Numbered from the stretch's first letter, positions 36,313 through 45,711 are shown. The stretch: DNA of 64,000 nucleotides from Candidatus Gastranaerophilales bacterium (GCA_944322745.1 CALUPV010000001.1:310001-374000), one strand, 5' to 3'. Notes: generated by a model from the sequence alone, not told the origin. A program made the numbers and translations.

Positions 36313-37305
36313 CTATATTTCCTCTAACATTTTCAAACATTCTTTATATGTATTTACTTCTATTATAACATCCTTATTAATAATATTTTTTGTTATATTA
36401 AGTACAGAAGAATTTTCTTTTACAGCATATACCTTTATGTTTTTAGAAATTGCATCCAGAACAATTGATGCTCCTAAAGAATTATACGGCATTATTAATG
36501 CTTTTAAAGATTCTACTCCTATATAATGTTCCACTTTTTCATATGAAATTAACGGTGCATTACTCAAACCCAATAAAATACATGGTAAAAATGTTGGGGT
36601 TATATATTCTGCTGCAACCTTGGGATTAACAATTTCTTTAGAAATCGTAATATCTTCAAAAGCAGGTGAATGCACAACAGGAACTTTTAATTCTCGAGTC
36701 AAATAATGAGAAATAACAGCTTCAACCCCGCCTACTATATCAACACCTTCTCCATCCTGATAATTATCTTCTGGCGGTTCTTGAAACTTACAAACAACAG
36801 CGATAGTTTCAGCTCCTCTATTTAGCAGTTTTTTTCCTGCTTCTAAAAGAGTCTCATTATTTAAAACACTACCTGAAGATATACCGCATTCAGTATTATA
36901 GAATTCAACTTTACAAGGTTCTTCTGTTATTTCGTAGCCTATTATGTCGACGCCATAAACAGTTTTTACTGCATTGATAGTATTTATATGTACATTAATA
37001 ATACCTTGAGAAATTCCTTTATCAAATATTACACCTATCTTATTCTTGTAAGAAGGAACTATACCTAAATTACCTTTCATAAATTGAGACAAAGTCCAAC
37101 CTTCCACATAAAGCATATTATCAGTAATACCGGAGAAACAAGCGGCATTAACAACATTCGGATTAACTATAACATTATAACTTCTCGCAAAATTTCTAGC
37201 TATTTGGGAAGCATCACCGGCAAAACCGCCAATAGAAGCACCAATTCCTGTCGGAACAACAAATGCAATTAATGATTTTTCTTTATTATAACTCAACATA
37301 TTCAT
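36313..37305 (-). CDS. DUF3326 family protein
   Basis: 330 residues. The family signature is clear: VPTGIGASIGGFAGDASQIA, NPNVVNAACFSG, LYVEGWTLSQF, and EAVISHYLTRELKVPVVHSPAF. DUF3326 is well conserved in cyanobacteria and plant plastids; its function is unknown. It sits between a UPF0173 hydrolase (20 bp overlap) and the pilin-like gene. I infer cyanobacterial ancestry from it; no biochemical role can be claimed. Confidence 0.85.
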   Translation of the reverse strand: MNMLSYNKEKSLIAFVVPTGIGASIGGFAGDASQIARNFARSYNVIVNPNVVNAACFSGITDNMLYVEGWTLSQFMKGNLGIVPSYKNKIGVIFDKGISQGIINVHINTINAVKTVYGVDIIGYEITEEPCKVEFYNTECGISSGSVLNNETLLEAGKKLLNRGAETIAVVCKFQEPPEDNYQDGEGVDIVGGVEAVISHYLTRELKVPVVHSPAFEDITISKEIVNPKVAAEYITPTFLPCILLGLSNAPLISYEKVEHYIGVESLKALIMPYNSLGASIVLDAISKNIKVYAVKENSSVLNITKNIINKDVIIEVNTYKECLKMLEEI

Positions 37306-37963
37306 TAGCTTTCAATGGCAAACATTTTTGCCCTTGAGCTTCAAGCAAATCAACAAATTTTTGTATATCTGTTTTTATATTTGGAAAAGTATTATAATGC
37401 ATTGGAATAACTTCCATCGCATATAACATTTTTGCAGCGATTGCGGCATCATTTATATCCATAGTATAATATCCGCCAACCGGTAATAGTGCATAATAAG
37501 GATTATATAACTCTCCAATTAAAGAAAAATCAGGCATTAATGCAGTATCACCGGCATGATATATTGTTGTCCCATCAATATCAAATAATAAACTTGCAGC
37601 TAAACCACCATAAGGCAAATCAGGATTAGAACTAGAATGAACAGCAGGCAAAAATTTAACACTTCCCCAATTAAACTTTAATTTCCCACCTATATTGACA
37701 CCTATTGCCTTTGCTCCTTTTTCTATACAATAATTAGCAAGCTCAAATACAGCAATAATAGGAGCTCCGGTATTCTTTGATATAGCAATTGCATCACCCA
37801 AATGATCAAGATGTGCGTGAGTAACAATAATATGAGTAATTCGTTTCTTTTTATAATCAAAATCAGCAGAAGGATTTCCTGTTATAAAAGGGTCTATAAG
37901 AATGCCATCCCAATCTTTTTCAATAAAGAAAGCGCTATGCCCCAAATACGTCAGTTTTCTCAT
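37286..37963 (-). CDS. UPF0173 metal-dependent hydrolase (metallo-beta-lactamase fold)
   Basis: 225 residues, the normal length for UPF0173. The metal motif THAHLDHLGDA, YHAGDTALMPD and a late conserved His (MHYNTFP) are present. It is an MBL-fold hydrolase of unknown substrate. Ribosome site GAGGAG lies five bases before the ATG. It overlaps the DUF3326 gene. Confidence 0.9.
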   Translation of the reverse strand: MRKLTYLGHSAFFIEKDWDGILIDPFITGNPSADFDYKKKRITHIIVTHAHLDHLGDAIAISKNTGAPIIAVFELANYCIEKGAKAIGVNIGGKLKFNWGSVKFLPAVHSSSNPDLPYGGLAASLLFDIDGTTIYHAGDTALMPDFSLIGELYNPYYALLPVGGYYTMDINDAAIAAKMLYAMEVIPMHYNTFPNIKTDIQKFVDLLEAQGQKCLPLKANEYVEL

Positions 37964-38045
37964 AATATTCTCCTCTTTTATTAAATTTTATCAAATTTAA
38001 AAACAGAAAGGAATACATCAAATATTGCAATTATACACAACAATA

Positions 38046-38426
38046 TTAACAGCACAAAAATTTTTTTAACTGACTAATAATTCCGTGAAAAGTATTTGTC
38101 ATTGGAATCAAAGCTTCATTATGATATGGGATATATGATTTTATGATATTTTCAGGCAAAGGATCTCCTTTTTGAAGAGTATATGCAATAAATTCAATAT
38201 ATTCATCCTGTTCCTGTTTATACATTAAGTCTCTTTTTCTTATATCCTCATCAGCTTCAAGATGACACAATGCATGCCAGCTTGCAATGAGAGTTTTATC
38301 TTCACAATCTTTAGGAAAACGAACAAGCGCCTCTCTAACCGGAAGTTTTTTAGTTAAAACTCCAAAGAACAATCTGGAAACTTTCTTTCTAATTTCTGAA
38401 TAATTTACACTTTTACGCTCATACAT
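38046..38426 (-). CDS. Hypothetical protein, 126 residues, linked to a BlaI-type regulator
   Basis: It overlaps the upstream BlaI/MecI-type gene by 22 bp, so the two are cotranscribed. In other bacteria the partner is usually the M56 peptidase sensor BlaR1; here the partner is a short soluble protein with no membrane segment and no HEXXH. A C-terminal pair of Cys is present (FLCC). I do not recognise a family. Confidence 0.65.
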   Translation of the reverse strand: MYERKSVNYSEIRKKVSRLFFGVLTKKLPVREALVRFPKDCEDKTLIASWHALCHLEADEDIRKRDLMYKQEQDEYIEFIAYTLQKGDPLPENIIKSYIPYHNEALIPMTNTFHGIISQLKKFLCC

Positions 38427-38755
38427 TGCTTTTCAAGAGCTTTCATTAAAGAACGAACATCATTATTAAAATATTGCCCTGCTAATTTCGATATAGCACT
38501 TGCCGCCATTTTTTCTCTTGATTCTACAGATTTATAACAAAATTTTTTTCCACTTTTTTGTCTTTTTAAAAGATTCTTATCAACAAGCCTATCCATAACT
38601 GTCTTAACTGTAGTGTATGCTCTAATATTTCCGTTATCATTTATTACTGATAATACTTCACTAACTGAGATATTTTTTGTTGAAACACCGTTTTCTTCCA
38701 TTTGCCAAACTGCATTCAATATCTCATTTTCGAGAGTTCCGTGTGTAAATGCCAT
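38405..38755 (-). CDS. BlaI/MecI/CopY-type transcriptional repressor
   Basis: 116 residues, typical for the family. The winged-helix N-terminus (GTLENEILNAVWQMEENG..ISVSEVLSVIN..AYTTVKTVMDRLVDKNLL) matches Penicillinase_R repressors, which dimerise through the C-terminal helices and are inactivated by proteolysis. AAAGGA precedes the ATG by about eight bases. A 19-bp palindrome lies just upstream over the predicted start site. Confidence 0.85.
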   Translation of the reverse strand: MAFTHGTLENEILNAVWQMEENGVSTKNISVSEVLSVINDNGNIRAYTTVKTVMDRLVDKNLLKRQKSGKKFCYKSVESREKMAASAISKLAGQYFNNDVRSLMKALEKQCMSVKV

Positions 38756-38811
38756 TAATCCATCCTTTTAAATTTTTATATCTTAAATATTTTTATATTA
38801 CTACAACCCAT

Positions 38812-38830
38812 TTAATCTTTTAAAGATTAA
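38812..38830. promoter_or_regulatory. Candidate repressor operator
   Basis: TTAATCTTT-T-AAAGATTAA (38812-38830) is a perfect palindrome with 9-bp arms. It covers about +2 to +20 relative to the predicted start of the adjacent regulator gene. It does not match the TACA..TGTA consensus of BlaI/MecI operators. Confidence 0.55.
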
Positions 38831-38838
38831 TTACTACC

Positions 38839-38847
38839 ATTATAGCA
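38839..38847 (-). promoter_or_regulatory. Extended -10 promoter of the BlaI-type regulator
   Basis: TGCTATAAT (38847-38839 on the minus strand) is a perfect extended -10. The -35 region is weak. Predicted start near 38832, just inside the edge of the palindrome. Confidence 0.55.
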
Positions 38848-38899
38848 CTTGTTTTCTAAAAAAGCACTATTTTATGAAATATTATTAATATAAACTTTA

Positions 38900-41800
38900 C
38901 TATATTTCAAGAAATATTTTTTTTATTATTTCTAGAGGCTTTGTATTTTTACGTTTTTTATAATTTAAAGCATCAGTCAAATAAAGTTCTTTTTTAGCAC
39001 GGGTAAAACCCACATATAAAAGTCTTAAAGTTTCTTCAACTTGTTCTTTCTTAAGTTCATCAGGGGTTTTAATCCCTTTGTTGTCAATTGAATTTTTTAT
39101 TATTTGGACAAAGTGACCACCACTTTTGAGTTTTACATTTTTTATTGATGTCGGATAATTTTCTTCATTTAGTTCCGGAATAAACACATAATCAAATTCA
39201 TCACCTTTCGATTTATGCATTGTCATTATTTCTATAGGGATATCATTCGCTTCAACAAGTTCATTTTCAAAGAATCTATATGCACTCAAAGATTTTTGAG
39301 CTGAATATTCAAGTTTTTTTATTATATTTTCTAAGCTTTCATTTTCTGAGAACATCCTTTTTACCATTGCAGAAATCATATATGAATTGGATTTATCAAC
39401 AGAATTCTTAGAATAAAATAAACCTATATTTAAAATTAAAATATCGGTTTCGATAGAAGAATTATTAAGCCAATAATCAATATCCCAGAACAACTGCAGA
39501 AGTCCTTCATTATTAATTTCATCAGGATTTATTTTCATAAATGGTGTTTTCAAATTTCTTAAATAATTAATTGTTTCTTCACCAAATTCATAAATATTAC
39601 TTTTATTATATTCTTGAGCCAACTCATATACCCTAATGTTACTTACCGGATTATTAATAACATTTAAAACAGAATGTATAAGTCTGTATATATTTTTCTG
39701 TGCTAAGCAATCAGACCTTATTGAAGTTTTTATGCCTTGAGATAATAATAATTCATTATATTCATTAACTTGAGAATTCAACCTCAATAAAACTGCAATT
39801 GATGCAGAAGAATCAGAGTTATAAATTTCTTTTATCTTGTTTATTATAAAAGTTTTTTCTTCTCTTTCTTCTTGGAATAATATATATTCAGGTTTTTTAT
39901 TATTTATAGGGTTTTTATCTGTTCCTTTTATTTGAATATTATAAAAAGCATTTTTTGTCTCTTCATTTTGAGAGACTTCATTTATAAAAGAATTAGCAAA
40001 AGAATATATTGGTTTTGCACATCTTTGAGAAGATACCATCTCAACTTTATTATTTATTCCGATAAAATTTCTAAAACTTTCCAAATCACTATTTGTAAAA
40101 GTAGAAGTAATTGCCTGATTAATATCACCACAGCGGACATAGTTATTATATTTCCCATTCAATAAAGCAATTAATTTCTGTTGTATTTCGGTTGAATCTT
40201 GTGCTTCATCTTCTATTATATATCTACAGATATTTTGATAATAATTTAATATTTCAGTATTTTTTTCAAGAATTTTAACCGCATAACAAAGCATATCATC
40301 ATAATCCAGCAGATTACTTTGTTTGAGAATTTTATTGTATTCTTCATAAAACCTGTAAAATTCTTGGATATCTTTATATTTTGAATAGATCTCGCCATTA
40401 TAAGCAGATAATTTGACTATAGATATACATCTTAAAAAATTATCATATTTGTCATCTTCTATTTTTAGTTTAAAAAATAACTCTTTTATAATTCTTTCTT
40501 TTAACGTATCATCACAGATTTCAAAATTTTCGTCCAAACCTATTTTATTATAATTTGCATTTTCTTTTATTATTCTTAATGCAAGCCCATGAATAGTTGA
40601 GATATTAGGAAGTAAAGAATCTTCAGAAAGTGCATTTTTTATTTTTTCCTTAAAATTTTTAGCCGCAGATTCCATATATGTCAGAACAAATATATGTTCA
40701 GGCATAATACCTTCATTTAGGAGCTTAATAATAAGAGCTAATAATATAGTTGTTTTCCCGGCACCTGGAACCGCCATTACACCCATTTTACCTTTTCTAT
40801 ATTCTAAAACACATTTTTGATCATCCCTAGGAATTATCTTAAATTCTTGTTTCTTTTCTTCTTTTATTTCAAGAAAATCAGACAAACCGCCAAAATTTTC
40901 ATTTCCAGTATTATCATATACACTTGCAAAAAACATAATGCTTTCTTGTGCACACAGCATTAATTTTCTAACAATTCTGGCTGTTTTTTCTCTTGTTAAT
41001 AAAATATTATCTTCTAATGTATATTCTTTCTTTTCCCAATCCCTGCTTAAAACCCACGCATTATACAATGTACCTGTATCTTGTTTTAACCACTCACAAT
41101 TAGAAATATCAAGCCAAAGTTGATACTTTGTTTTAATAGAGAAGTCAATTATTTTTTGAGGACTTGAAACTATAATTGCATCTTTTTGCAATGCAAAAGA
41201 ATCTATAGGATTTTCACTTATTACACTATTTTCTATTTGCGTAATAAACTCTTTTGCAATATCTGATACTTTATCAGAAAAGGCTTTTTCGAAATTTTCC
41301 GCTTCTTTAAGAAGGAAATCATATTTTTCTCTATCAACTTCTGCTTCAAATTCCAGTATAATATTTGAAAAAATTATTTTTATTTGATTGGAAATACTAT
41401 TTTTACTTTTTAATTCAGAAGCAATTACAGAACACAATTTTTTATATCTGTAATTATTTATATCTTCTGAAAAAATATAATCCTTTAATCCAGAAGAAGA
41501 AGAATATTCCCTAATAATTTCAATACATTTACGATATGGTATTTTCAAAAGATTAATTAATAAACTTTTTAACTCATAATCTTGCACATCAAAGCCATTA
41601 ATAATTTTAAGTAATATTAGAATATACTTAACGATATTATTTTGAACAAGTTTCTCACTTCCTGATATTACCTGAAATTTTATACCCCACTTTTGTTCTT
41701 TAAAATATTGCATTAATATTTCATCTACAACCGGAGTAATTACAGAAATATCAGAAAGTTTTATCCCTTTTCTTATGAGTTTATTTATCTCACAAATTAC

Positions 41801-42718
41801 AGACTCAAACATATCCAAACGTTTTGGCTGAATAGTGTATTTTATATCAGCAATTTTTATCTTTTTACCTTGTTGAATATTGATAAAGAAATCTTCAGCT
41901 GTTTTTGACAAAATACAATCATCTTTTAATCTAATAATTTCAGGTTTATATTTTCTTGAAAATTCTAAAACACCCGATTTATAAGCACATAAATATCCGC
42001 ACCTTGATGAACCATTTTGGTCATAGGCTATATAATATTTATTTAATTGAGGGACTAAATGATGAATAAAAGACCAAAACGCAAATGAAAACTCATCTGC
42101 ATCATCAACCAAAAGAAATTTTATCTTCTTAAAGTAATCCGTATTTTTATAAACAAAGGGCAATATAGCAAGCTGTCTTAAATAATCAAAACTGGTATAT
42201 TTAATAGTTTTCAATTTATAATCGTCAATCGCCTTTTGAGCATCAATATAAAAACTTTCTCTTAGCAATTCCGAACGTTCTTTTATTTCATCAGTAGTAA
42301 GTCCATTTTGAACAATTAAAGAATATCTTCTAAAAAGCTGATGAAGAAGATTAACCTTAGATATATAATCAGAGAAATCTGCCTCTTTTATACTCTGTTT
42401 AAAAATAAATTGAGAAACTTCCAATCCGCATAAATTTGGTCTTGAAGTGCTTTCTGACCTATTTATTAAACTTGAAATATATTCCCAATTATCATTAATC
42501 GAATTATAGCAAAGCCCCCAAAAAGTATATACCTGATGTTTTTCTTGTCTTAACTGAGGATTTAAAGCGCAAACTTTATTTATAAAATTTGCTTTTTTAT
42601 ATGGATTTAAAAGAATAACTAAAATATCCTCAGAACTATTTCCCTGCTTGATTAATTCCACATATCTTTCAGCAAGAAAATCCGTTCTGTTACTATTTAC
42701 TGAGCCTTCTACTAACAT
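38900..42718 (-). CDS. Large UvrD/Rep-type helicase with two helicase-like halves
   Basis: 1272 residues. The C-terminal half (about 630-1272) is a UvrD/PcrA-type helicase: Walker A VPGAGKTT (about 650-657), IEDEAQDS, and later MHKSKGDEFDYVF and LLYVGFTRAKKELYL. The N-terminal half (1-610) looks like a degenerate helicase: EGSVNSNRT replaces the Walker A loop, while TFWGLC and LLVDDADEF resemble motifs Ia and II. No AddA/RecB-type nuclease motif is evident. A role in DNA repair or recombination is inferred. The start has no clear ribosome site. Confidence 0.8.
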   Translation of the reverse strand: MLVEGSVNSNRTDFLAERYVELIKQGNSSEDILVILLNPYKKANFINKVCALNPQLRQEKHQVYTFWGLCYNSINDNWEYISSLINRSESTSRPNLCGLEVSQFIFKQSIKEADFSDYISKVNLLHQLFRRYSLIVQNGLTTDEIKERSELLRESFYIDAQKAIDDYKLKTIKYTSFDYLRQLAILPFVYKNTDYFKKIKFLLVDDADEFSFAFWSFIHHLVPQLNKYYIAYDQNGSSRCGYLCAYKSGVLEFSRKYKPEIIRLKDDCILSKTAEDFFINIQQGKKIKIADIKYTIQPKRLDMFESVICEINKLIRKGIKLSDISVITPVVDEILMQYFKEQKWGIKFQVISGSEKLVQNNIVKYILILLKIINGFDVQDYELKSLLINLLKIPYRKCIEIIREYSSSSGLKDYIFSEDINNYRYKKLCSVIASELKSKNSISNQIKIIFSNIILEFEAEVDREKYDFLLKEAENFEKAFSDKVSDIAKEFITQIENSVISENPIDSFALQKDAIIVSSPQKIIDFSIKTKYQLWLDISNCEWLKQDTGTLYNAWVLSRDWEKKEYTLEDNILLTREKTARIVRKLMLCAQESIMFFASVYDNTGNENFGGLSDFLEIKEEKKQEFKIIPRDDQKCVLEYRKGKMGVMAVPGAGKTTILLALIIKLLNEGIMPEHIFVLTYMESAAKNFKEKIKNALSEDSLLPNISTIHGLALRIIKENANYNKIGLDENFEICDDTLKERIIKELFFKLKIEDDKYDNFLRCISIVKLSAYNGEIYSKYKDIQEFYRFYEEYNKILKQSNLLDYDDMLCYAVKILEKNTEILNYYQNICRYIIEDEAQDSTEIQQKLIALLNGKYNNYVRCGDINQAITSTFTNSDLESFRNFIGINNKVEMVSSQRCAKPIYSFANSFINEVSQNEETKNAFYNIQIKGTDKNPINNKKPEYILFQEEREEKTFIINKIKEIYNSDSSASIAVLLRLNSQVNEYNELLLSQGIKTSIRSDCLAQKNIYRLIHSVLNVINNPVSNIRVYELAQEYNKSNIYEFGEETINYLRNLKTPFMKINPDEINNEGLLQLFWDIDYWLNNSSIETDILILNIGLFYSKNSVDKSNSYMISAMVKRMFSENESLENIIKKLEYSAQKSLSAYRFFENELVEANDIPIEIMTMHKSKGDEFDYVFIPELNEENYPTSIKNVKLKSGGHFVQIIKNSIDNKGIKTPDELKKEQVEETLRLLYVGFTRAKKELYLTDALNYKKRKNTKPLEIIKKIFLEI

Positions 42719-42821
42719 AATTAGATTGTAATTAAAAAGACAGTTTAAAGCATAAATATTACAAGATATTAAGAAAAAATGTTGTTTTTTAAATTTTGTT
42801 TAACATGTCTTAACACATGGA

Positions 42822-42850
42822 TTGAAATAAAAATTATAAAGTGATATATT
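42822..42850 (+). promoter_or_regulatory. Promoter of the sigma factor gene
   Basis: TTGAAA (42822-42827) and TATATT (42845-42850) are 17 bp apart. The predicted transcript has a leader of about 145 nt. Confidence 0.6.
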
Positions 42851-42880
42851 AAAGATATACAAATTATATACAATATTCAA

Positions 42881-42946
42881 ATTAATGCGGTGTAAAAAGT
42901 GTGTCGTTTGCATTAATAATAGTGTTATTTGCCTAATACAGGCAAA
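42881..42946 (+). promoter_or_regulatory. Structured 5' leader of the sigma factor gene
   Basis: Two inverted repeats: ATTAATGC (42881-42888) with GCATTAAT (42910-42917), and TTTGCCT (42928-42934) with AGGCAAA (42940-42946). The rest of the leader is rich in GTGTG. CAGGAG precedes the start. A regulatory leader is possible; no known riboswitch class is recognised. Confidence 0.4.
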
Positions 42947-43003
42947 ATGTGTTCTGCAGATATAAAGCAAGTGTGTGTTACTAAAAATCAGGAGTAAAAT
43001 ATT

Positions 43004-43894
43004 ATGGCATTAAATTGTGTATCAAAATCAGATTCGGAAAATTTTTCAACAAATCTTTTTACAGAAACAAATCTGGTAAATTATGTTAAAAAAATTTCAA
43101 AATATAAATCATTAACAATAGAAGAAGAACAAGAACTTGCAAGACAAATACAAAACGGTTCAAAAGAAGCAAAAGATAAACTTACAAAAGCGAACCTAAA
43201 ATTAGTGGTAATGATTGCAAGAAAAGTTATACATACCAGTAAATTACCAATGATAGACTTAATACAAGAAGGAAACATTGGTTTGATGATAGCAATAGAT
43301 AAATTTAACTGGAAATTCGGCTACAGATTTGCAACATATGCAAGCTGGTGGATAAAGCAAGCAATGTTTAAAGCAATATCAGAACAATCTCACAGCGTAA
43401 AAATTCCTGTTTACATCCAAGAAACTCTGTCTAAATATTCAAAAATAAGATCTGAAATGGAAAAGGAAGGAAAACAAGAAATAAGCATTGATGATGTTGC
43501 AAAAAAAATGAATACCGATTCCGGCAAAATAAATAACTATCTGAATGCATATAAAAAAACATTGTCACTTGAAGGTGATTATGAAATGCAAAACGGTTCA
43601 GAGGTCAAATTAATAGATATTATTGAAGATAAAAGAAGTTCCATATCAAAAGAAATAGAAAGAGAATCTTTAAAAAAAGATATTATGCTTTTAATAAAAA
43701 ATTTAAAAGAAAGAGAACAAAAAGTAATTACGATGAGATTCGGGATTGCCGGTAAAGAGAAGCAAACGCTAGAAGAAATAGGGAAAATATACGGTGTAAC
43801 AAAAGAATGTATAAGACAAACAGAAGCAAGAGCATTAAACAAATTAAAAAACAATAATTTTTCAATTAATTTATACAAAGACTATGTATGCTAA
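43004..43894 (+). CDS. Sigma-70 family RNA polymerase sigma factor (group 2-like)
   Basis: 296 residues. Regions 1.2 to 4.2 are present without region 1.1. Region 2 reads ANLKLVVMIARK, DLIQEGNIGLMIAIDKF and FATYASWWIKQAM; region 4 contains REQKVITMRFG and TLEEIGKIYGVTKECIRQTEARAL. The -10-recognising WWIKQAM differs from the principal TWWIRQAI, and the length suits cyanobacterial group 2 factors. A principal factor was not found in this window. Ribosome site CAGGAG is present. Confidence 0.9.
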   Translation: MALNCVSKSDSENFSTNLFTETNLVNYVKKISKYKSLTIEEEQELARQIQNGSKEAKDKLTKANLKLVVMIARKVIHTSKLPMIDLIQEGNIGLMIAIDKFNWKFGYRFATYASWWIKQAMFKAISEQSHSVKIPVYIQETLSKYSKIRSEMEKEGKQEISIDDVAKKMNTDSGKINNYLNAYKKTLSLEGDYEMQNGSEVKLIDIIEDKRSSISKEIERESLKKDIMLLIKNLKEREQKVITMRFGIAGKEKQTLEEIGKIYGVTKECIRQTEARALNKLKNNNFSINLYKDYVC

Positions 43895-44012
43895 AACAAA
43901 GATATAAACATTTCAAAATAGGAAATTATTACATCTGTAAGCTACAAACACTGATTTAACAAAACATAATACAGTTTTTACAAGGGTTTAAAAGGATAAT
44001 TTCGTCAAATTA

Positions 44013-44041
44013 TTTACAATATGTAGAAAAAACTGTATAAT
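44013..44041 (+). promoter_or_regulatory. Promoter of rpsA
   Basis: TTTACA (44013-44018) and TATAAT (44036-44041) are exactly 17 bp apart, 47 bp upstream of the rpsA start. Confidence 0.7.
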
Positions 44042-44087
44042 AGGGCATATATTATAAATATGTCTGCAGATTTATGAGGTAAAAGAG

Positions 44088-45146
44088 ATGTCAGAACAAA
44101 AGTATACAGATGCTGAATTTGAAGCATTACTTAACAAGTATGATTATAGTTTTCAAAAGGGCGATTTGGTAAAAGGTATAGTTTGTTCATACGATTCATT
44201 GGGAGTTATTGTAGATATAGGGGCTAAAACAACAGCATATGTTCCGGTCAAAGAAGCAATAGTCGATACAGCTGTGAGCATAGAAGAAACATTAAAGAAA
44301 AATCACGAATATGAATTTCTTATTATACGAGAAGAGGATGAAGACGGTAGATTTACATTATCTTATAAAAAAGTTGCAATGGCATATAACTGGAGAGAAC
44401 TTGAACAATTAAAAGCTGAAGATGCTACTGTTGAAGGCACAATTGTTTCGGTTGTTAAAGGCGGTGTTCTGGTTGAAGTAAAAGGAGTAAAGGGTTTTGT
44501 TCCATCAAGCCACTTAAAACTAAAATCAACAGATGATGTTGTTGGAGAAACATTAGAGCTAAAAATACTTACAATGGACATTCAACAAGGTAATTTTATA
44601 CTATCAAACAGAAAAGTATATTCAGAAGATAAAGAAGAAACAAAAAAAGATTTATTTGAAACTATAAAAATTGGACAAATAGTAAAAGGCGAAGTTGTAA
44701 GAATTACCGACTTCGGAGCATTTATTGATATTGGCGGAGTAGACGCTTTACTTCCATTATCTCAAATTTCTTGGAGATGGGTAGACCATCCGTCTGACAT
44801 TCTTAAAGTCGGTGATATAGTTGACGTGGAGGTTATAGTTGTTGATCAAGATAAACAACGTATTAGCTTAAGTTTAAAGAATTTAGAAAAAGACCCTTGG
44901 CTGGAAGCAAAAGATAAAATAAAAGACGGCGATAAGATAGAAGGTACAATTACCAGAATCAAACATTTCGGTGCTTTTGTAGAAGTATTCCCCGGGGTTG
45001 AAGCTTTACTTCCTAACAACGAACTTATAGAATATCAAAATCAAAAGAATCTGATTTTAAAGGTTGGAGACAAAATCCAAACAACAATATTGAAATTCAA
45101 TCCTGATGACAGAAGAATCAGTTTAAGTATTAAAAATGAAGAATAA
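44088..45146 (+). CDS. rpsA: Ribosomal protein S1 (short form, four S1 domains)
   Basis: 352 residues. Four S1 repeats are visible: about 20-90, 103-170, 190-263 and 275-350. The last two are the strongest (GEVVRITDFGAFIDIGGVDALLPLSQI; GTITRIKHFGAFVEVFPGVEALLP). It binds mRNA and helps recruit it to the 30S subunit. The length is closer to the short S1 of cyanobacteria than to the six-domain E. coli form. It overlaps the following kinase gene by 11 bp. Confidence 0.9.
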   Translation: MSEQKYTDAEFEALLNKYDYSFQKGDLVKGIVCSYDSLGVIVDIGAKTTAYVPVKEAIVDTAVSIEETLKKNHEYEFLIIREEDEDGRFTLSYKKVAMAYNWRELEQLKAEDATVEGTIVSVVKGGVLVEVKGVKGFVPSSHLKLKSTDDVVGETLELKILTMDIQQGNFILSNRKVYSEDKEETKKDLFETIKIGQIVKGEVVRITDFGAFIDIGGVDALLPLSQISWRWVDHPSDILKVGDIVDVEVIVVDQDKQRISLSLKNLEKDPWLEAKDKIKDGDKIEGTITRIKHFGAFVEVFPGVEALLPNNELIEYQNQKNLILKVGDKIQTTILKFNPDDRRISLSIKNEE

Positions 45147-45675
45147 TAGAAAAATTATTGTTTTTTCCGGAAAACAATTTTCCGGAAAAGATACTGTTGC
45201 AAAAATTTTATTAGAAAATTTCAAATCTTTTAAAAGAATTGGTATTGCTGATGCAATAAAAATGAAGTACGCCCAAAAAACAGGATTAACATTAGAAGAG
45301 ATCGAAAAAAATAAATCACAATACAGACAAGATTTAATTGAACTTGGAGATTGGGGTAGGGCACAAAATCCTGACTATTGGTTAAACTCAATTATAGCTT
45401 ATGAAGGTAATACCATCGTTACAGATATAAGAGTAAAACACGAATTGAATTTATTCAAACAATATGGGGCTTATTCTGTACGTGTTGAAGCGAGTGAAGA
45501 AACAAGAAGCAAAAGGGGTACATTATCATCAAAAAATGATAATACTGAAACAGCTTTAGATGATATAAAGGACTGGGATTATATAATCTATAACAATGGA
45601 AGTTATGAAGAGCTTGTGCAAAATGCACAAGAGCTAATAAGTGATATTAAAAGAAAATTTGGCGAAGAATTGTAA
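45136..45675 (+). CDS. P-loop nucleotide/phosphometabolite kinase resembling animal-type phosphomevalonate kinase
   Basis: 179 residues. Walker A is GKQFSGKDT (12-20). The overall pattern resembles animal phosphomevalonate kinase: an FSGK...SGKD P-loop, KYAQKTGL, RQDLIELGDWGRAQNPDYW, IVTDIRVKHELNLFKQYGA and a D-W-D-Y-I-I-Y-N tail. A deoxynucleoside-monophosphate kinase of the phage type is the main alternative. It overlaps rpsA by 11 bp. No mevalonate pathway genes are in the window, so the substrate is open. Confidence 0.65.
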   Translation: MKNNRKIIVFSGKQFSGKDTVAKILLENFKSFKRIGIADAIKMKYAQKTGLTLEEIEKNKSQYRQDLIELGDWGRAQNPDYWLNSIIAYEGNTIVTDIRVKHELNLFKQYGAYSVRVEASEETRSKRGTLSSKNDNTETALDDIKDWDYIIYNNGSYEELVQNAQELISDIKRKFGEEL

Positions 45676-45711
45676 TAGACTTTATTCTTGAAATTTTGAT
45701 ATAATATAACT

